Source: Ruminococcaceae bacterium UBA3323
GTDB lineage: Bacteria > Bacillota > Clostridia > Oscillospirales > Acutalibacteraceae
Reading direction: 5' to 3'
NCBI GenBank assembly: GCA_002361935.1
Contig: DESD01000031.1
Location: 1-25,279, forward strand
DNA length: 25,279 nt
The first letter of the stretch is position 1. Each line of letters begins with the position of its first letter. The notes beneath the pieces are model-generated. The model had not been told where the DNA came from. It made no database searches and saw only the letters and a program-made list of their open reading frames with translations. The position numbers were made by a program, and so were the translations under genes. Positions 22,782 to 25,279 of the stretch are shown in pieces.

Positions 22782-24011
22782 TCAGCCAAGATAGTTTCTT
22801 GGATTTACTCTTGTTAAACCGTCTCCGAGTCTTACCTCGAAATGACAGTGAGGACCTGTTGAGTTACCTGTATTGCCGGAATAAGCTATAAGCTGGCCCT
22901 TTGTTACAGGCTGACCAACGCTTACAACAAGGCTGCTGTTATGCGCATAAAGAGTAGACAATCCATTGCCGTGGTTTATCATAACTCGGTTACCGTAGCT
23001 TACATTTGAATAGGTTGCTACTGTTACATAACCCGAATCAGCCGCATAAACAGGAGTTCCTGACGGACAGGGGAAATCAATTCCGCCGTGGTATCTGCCG
23101 CTTGGATAATTAGGATAACCGGCAGAAATTGTTCGGTAGCTTGTTGGATAACCGAGCCTGCCCGAGCCGGGAGTGTAGCTTCCGCCCGGTTTTACGGTAT
23201 TGTTTGCATTTCGGAGTTCATTTTCAATCTGTTGAAGCTTTTTGCGGTCTGTTTCAATAGTTTCCATTATTTTAGACTGCGTGCTGTCTATGCTTCTGAT
23301 TAAAGAGTTTGCCTCAGCCGCCTCATCGTCAAGTTCTTTTTTAGAGGAAGCTATTTCATCAATAGAACTCTGAAGCTCTTTTTTCTGAGTATCAAGGGCT
23401 TCTTTATCCTTATCAAGCTCAAGCTTTTTATCTGCAAGAGCCTGCCTTTCCTCTTCAATTTCCTTCATTTTAACCATAAGCTCATCCAGAGTTTTCTTAT
23501 CATTTTCGGAAACCTGCTTAACCATTTCGGCACGGGTAAGCATAGAGGACATATCCATTCCTGTTTCGAGGAACATTTCAAGAGTGCTTACATTGCCGGA
23601 AATATACATTGCGCGCAGACGCTGGCAATAAACCTCATAAACCTCTTTAAACTCCTGTTTTTTCTTTTCTATTCTTTTTTGCGTTTCTTCAATTTCTGCT
23701 TCTGTTTTTTCTATCTTATCCTCAATAGCGTCAATTTCATTCTGAAGAGAATCGCGCTGATCTTCAAGATTATCAAGCTTATCCTGTATCAAATCTATTT
23801 TTGCCTGAAGTGCATTAAGATATTCAAGCTGTTTTGACTTATCGGCTTTTAATTGATCAATTTTCTTCTGAGATTCATTGATTTCATTCTGAATTTTATT
23901 TTTCTGAGATTCCAAAGAGGATTTTGAAGCCGCCTCTGCCGCAAAGGTGCTTGAAAAAACAAGCATTACGGCAAAAACAACACTGAAAAGCTTTAATAAT
24001 TTTTTAGACAC
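22782..24011 (-). CDS. Secreted coiled-coil M23 (LytM) peptidase, paralog 3 (FtsX-coupled)
   Basis: A 409-residue exported murein hydrolase with a GTG start. A signal peptide ending near AEAA (about 1-28) precedes an almost uninterrupted coiled coil (30-270), a short Gly/Pro linker and a LytM domain with HGGID, LYAH and HCHFE. RLRAMYISGNVS is the conserved element. The start overlaps the ftsX stop by 8 bases with no good ribosome site of its own, so translation is probably coupled to ftsX. That makes this copy the likeliest direct partner of FtsEX. It is the shortest of the three and may be closest to the ancestral form. Confidence 0.92.
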   Translation of the reverse strand: MSKKLLKLFSVVFAVMLVFSSTFAAEAASKSSLESQKNKIQNEINESQKKIDQLKADKSKQLEYLNALQAKIDLIQDKLDNLEDQRDSLQNEIDAIEDKIEKTEAEIEETQKRIEKKKQEFKEVYEVYCQRLRAMYISGNVSTLEMFLETGMDMSSMLTRAEMVKQVSENDKKTLDELMVKMKEIEEERQALADKKLELDKDKEALDTQKKELQSSIDEIASSKKELDDEAAEANSLIRSIDSTQSKIMETIETDRKKLQQIENELRNANNTVKPGGSYTPGSGRLGYPTSYRTISAGYPNYPSGRYHGGIDFPCPSGTPVYAADSGYVTVATYSNVSYGNRVMINHGNGLSTLYAHNSSLVVSVGQPVTKGQLIAYSGNTGNSTGPHCHFEVRLGDGLTRVNPRNYLG

Positions 24012-24924
24012 CGCTTATTTCACTGCCTTCCTTATTAAGATAACGGCTCATTGTGATTATTGATCCGCCTACACCTGTTAAAATACCGATAGCAACAAAC
24101 GCACCAAGCATAGGAAGAGCATATTTTGAAAATTCAACAGCCTGCAATCCGAGCGACTTTATAAGCTCTGCAAACTGATTAATTGCAAACTGATAGAACG
24201 CACCCACAAGACCGGTTGAAACAATGCCCGATATAGTTCCGAGAATCATACCCTCAACTATAAACGGCATTCGCACAAAGCTGTTCGTTGCACCAACTGA
24301 TTTCATAATGCTGATTTCAAGTCTTCTTGAATATACAGTAAGCTTAATTGTGTTTGAAATAATAAATACACTTATTGCGAAAAGAACCAAAACAATAATA
24401 ATTGCTATTACCTCTATGCCCTTCCGGATTGTTACAAGCTTTTTGGCAAGATCCTTGTTTTCTCTTACAGTTTCGATATTATCAAGCTGTTTAATTTCCT
24501 TAAGCGTATTATCAAACCTTGTTAAATCCTTTACCGTAACCTTAAAAGCATCCGGCAGGGGAATTTCGGAATCTATCTCCGTAAAGAAATTTCTTGCAGA
24601 TTCATCCATTGTTGCAAGCTGCTCGGCATAAGCATCCTCCTTGGCAACAAAATCCACCTTATCAACATTTGAAATCTGATTAAGCGCCCTTTCCATATCG
24701 TGAAGCTCTTTATCAGTTGTATCATCCTGCACGAAAACCATAACAACATTTTCGCTTTCAATTCTGCCTAAAAGCGAATCAATATTAAGGAAAATCATTG
24801 TTGCGCAGCCCATAAGCACAAGGCAGCTCATTAAAACGCAGATTGACGCAATACTCATCATTCTGTTTGTCCATGTATTTCTGAAGCCCTCTTTAAAAAG
24901 GTATCTGAAGCTTGATGCAGTCAT
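24004..24924 (-). CDS. ftsX: Cell division ABC transporter permease FtsX
   Basis: A 306-residue membrane protein that works with FtsE to control peptidoglycan hydrolases at the division site and cell wall. A cytoplasmic N-terminus with FKEGFRNTWTNR and a first membrane helix (about 22-48) are followed by an extracytoplasmic loop (about 50-165). Three C-terminal helices complete the FtsX fold, with RLEISIMKSVGATN matching the family's conserved cytoplasmic loop. Length is as expected. The ATG overlaps the ftsE stop (TAATG). Confidence 0.95.
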   Translation of the reverse strand: MTASSFRYLFKEGFRNTWTNRMMSIASICVLMSCLVLMGCATMIFLNIDSLLGRIESENVVMVFVQDDTTDKELHDMERALNQISNVDKVDFVAKEDAYAEQLATMDESARNFFTEIDSEIPLPDAFKVTVKDLTRFDNTLKEIKQLDNIETVRENKDLAKKLVTIRKGIEVIAIIIVLVLFAISVFIISNTIKLTVYSRRLEISIMKSVGATNSFVRMPFIVEGMILGTISGIVSTGLVGAFYQFAINQFAELIKSLGLQAVEFSKYALPMLGAFVAIGILTGVGGSIITMSRYLNKEGSEISGV

Positions 24925-25279
24925 TATTCATTACCTCCGTTCTCGGTTGTATCGGAGGCTGGCTTAACATTAAACGCATCTATTGAATCAAAAATATCTT
25001 CAACCTCTTCTCCAAGTTTGATATCTTCATTATAAAAGAACATATCAGTAGCTTTTTCTGTTTCATCAGTATCTTCAAACTGAGCATGGGTTGGATCAGG
25101 AGTATCTGAAACAACCTCTCCGTTTTTAATAACAATAACACGGCGCTGGAACGCACGAACAAGATCATGCTCGTGAGTAACCATAATAACAGTTGTGCCG
25201 TTATTATTGATTTTTGTAAGCATATCAACGATTTCGTGGCTCATTTCAGGGTCTACGTTACCGGTAGGCTCGTCCGCAA
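24924..25279 (-). CDS. ftsE: Cell division ATP-binding protein FtsE (5' end missing)
   Basis: The C-terminal 117 codons of FtsE. The reading frame runs off the window edge, with the first complete codon at 25277. It opens in the Walker B/D-loop region (ADEPTGNVDPEMS), followed by the H-loop MVTHEHDLV and the RVIVIKNGEVVSD strand. After the usual end of the ATPase comes an extra tail of about 55 residues that is strongly acidic and ends DTTENGGNE. The tail is longer than I expect for typical FtsE. Its stop overlaps the ftsX start. Confidence 0.93.
   Translation of the reverse strand, partial: ADEPTGNVDPEMSHEIVDMLTKINNNGTTVIMVTHEHDLVRAFQRRVIVIKNGEVVSDTPDPTHAQFEDTDETEKATDMFFYNEDIKLGEEVEDIFDSIDAFNVKPASDTTENGGNE

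Noticed and set aside
19845..24011. EnvC-like degenerate (inactive) LytM activators
   Set aside because: All three proteins keep the zinc and catalytic histidines and aspartate (HxxxD and HCH), so they look enzymatically active, unlike E. coli EnvC.
1..25279. Mobile element, prophage or CRISPR array
   Set aside because: No transposase, integrase, terminal inverted repeats or regularly spaced repeats were seen; the genes are collinear and housekeeping-like.

Overview
This window looks like chromosome from a low-GC, anaerobic Gram-positive bacterium of the class Clostridia, plausibly a gut Oscillospiraceae/Ruminococcaceae relative. The reasons are AT-rich intergenic DNA, strong GGAGG-type ribosome sites, an Rnf complex, FtsEX followed by PcsB-like hydrolases, and QueH in place of QueG. 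The species assignment is inference. Every gene I accept lies on the minus strand, so transcription runs from high to low coordinates. No tRNA, rRNA, CRISPR array, insertion sequence or phage gene was seen, and no gene-free stretch exceeds 300 bases.

Region by region, in transcription order. (1) 25279-19845: the 3' part of ftsE, then ftsX, then three tandem secreted coiled-coil/LytM (M23) murein hydrolases. This is a cell-wall remodelling block. (2) 19834-15912: a tightly packed mixed operon of queH, rarA, an aldo/keto reductase, nth and a shikimate-kinase-like gene. (3) 15833-14355: guaB (IMP dehydrogenase), ended by a strong terminator. (4) 14228-11699: a three-gene cassette of a divergent membrane-anchored GDPD, a nitroreductase and a canonical membrane-anchored GDPD, with its own terminator. 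(5) 11577-6031: a promoter and rnfCDGEAB, the ferredoxin:NAD+ oxidoreductase ion pump. (6) 6012-4914: a monocistronic unit with a near-consensus promoter, a two-repeat lipoprotein and a terminator. (7) 4850-2156: a promoter, then apbE (FAD:protein FMN transferase), a membrane-anchored FMN-binding-domain protein, a NusG-domain-II protein, a Gx-transporter-like membrane protein and a terminator. (8) 2119-35: an ArsB/NhaD-type permease and a cytidylate-kinase-like protein.

The most interesting block is 2156-11577. It combines Rnf, a flavinylating enzyme, several covalent-FMN domains and a pair of membrane proteins that resemble EetA/EetB of flavin-based extracellular electron transfer (FLEET) loci, plus a strongly promoted lipoprotein with two degenerate FMN_bind-like repeats. 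RnfG is duplicated internally, with two FMN_bind domains. Counting RnfD, RnfG (two sites), the stand-alone FMN-binding protein and the two lipoprotein repeats, there are up to six flavinylation-type sites. My hypothesis is that electrons from the Rnf/ferredoxin/NADH pool are passed through a chain of covalently bound flavins to an extracytoplasmic acceptor. The sequence supports the parts list. The electron path is inference.
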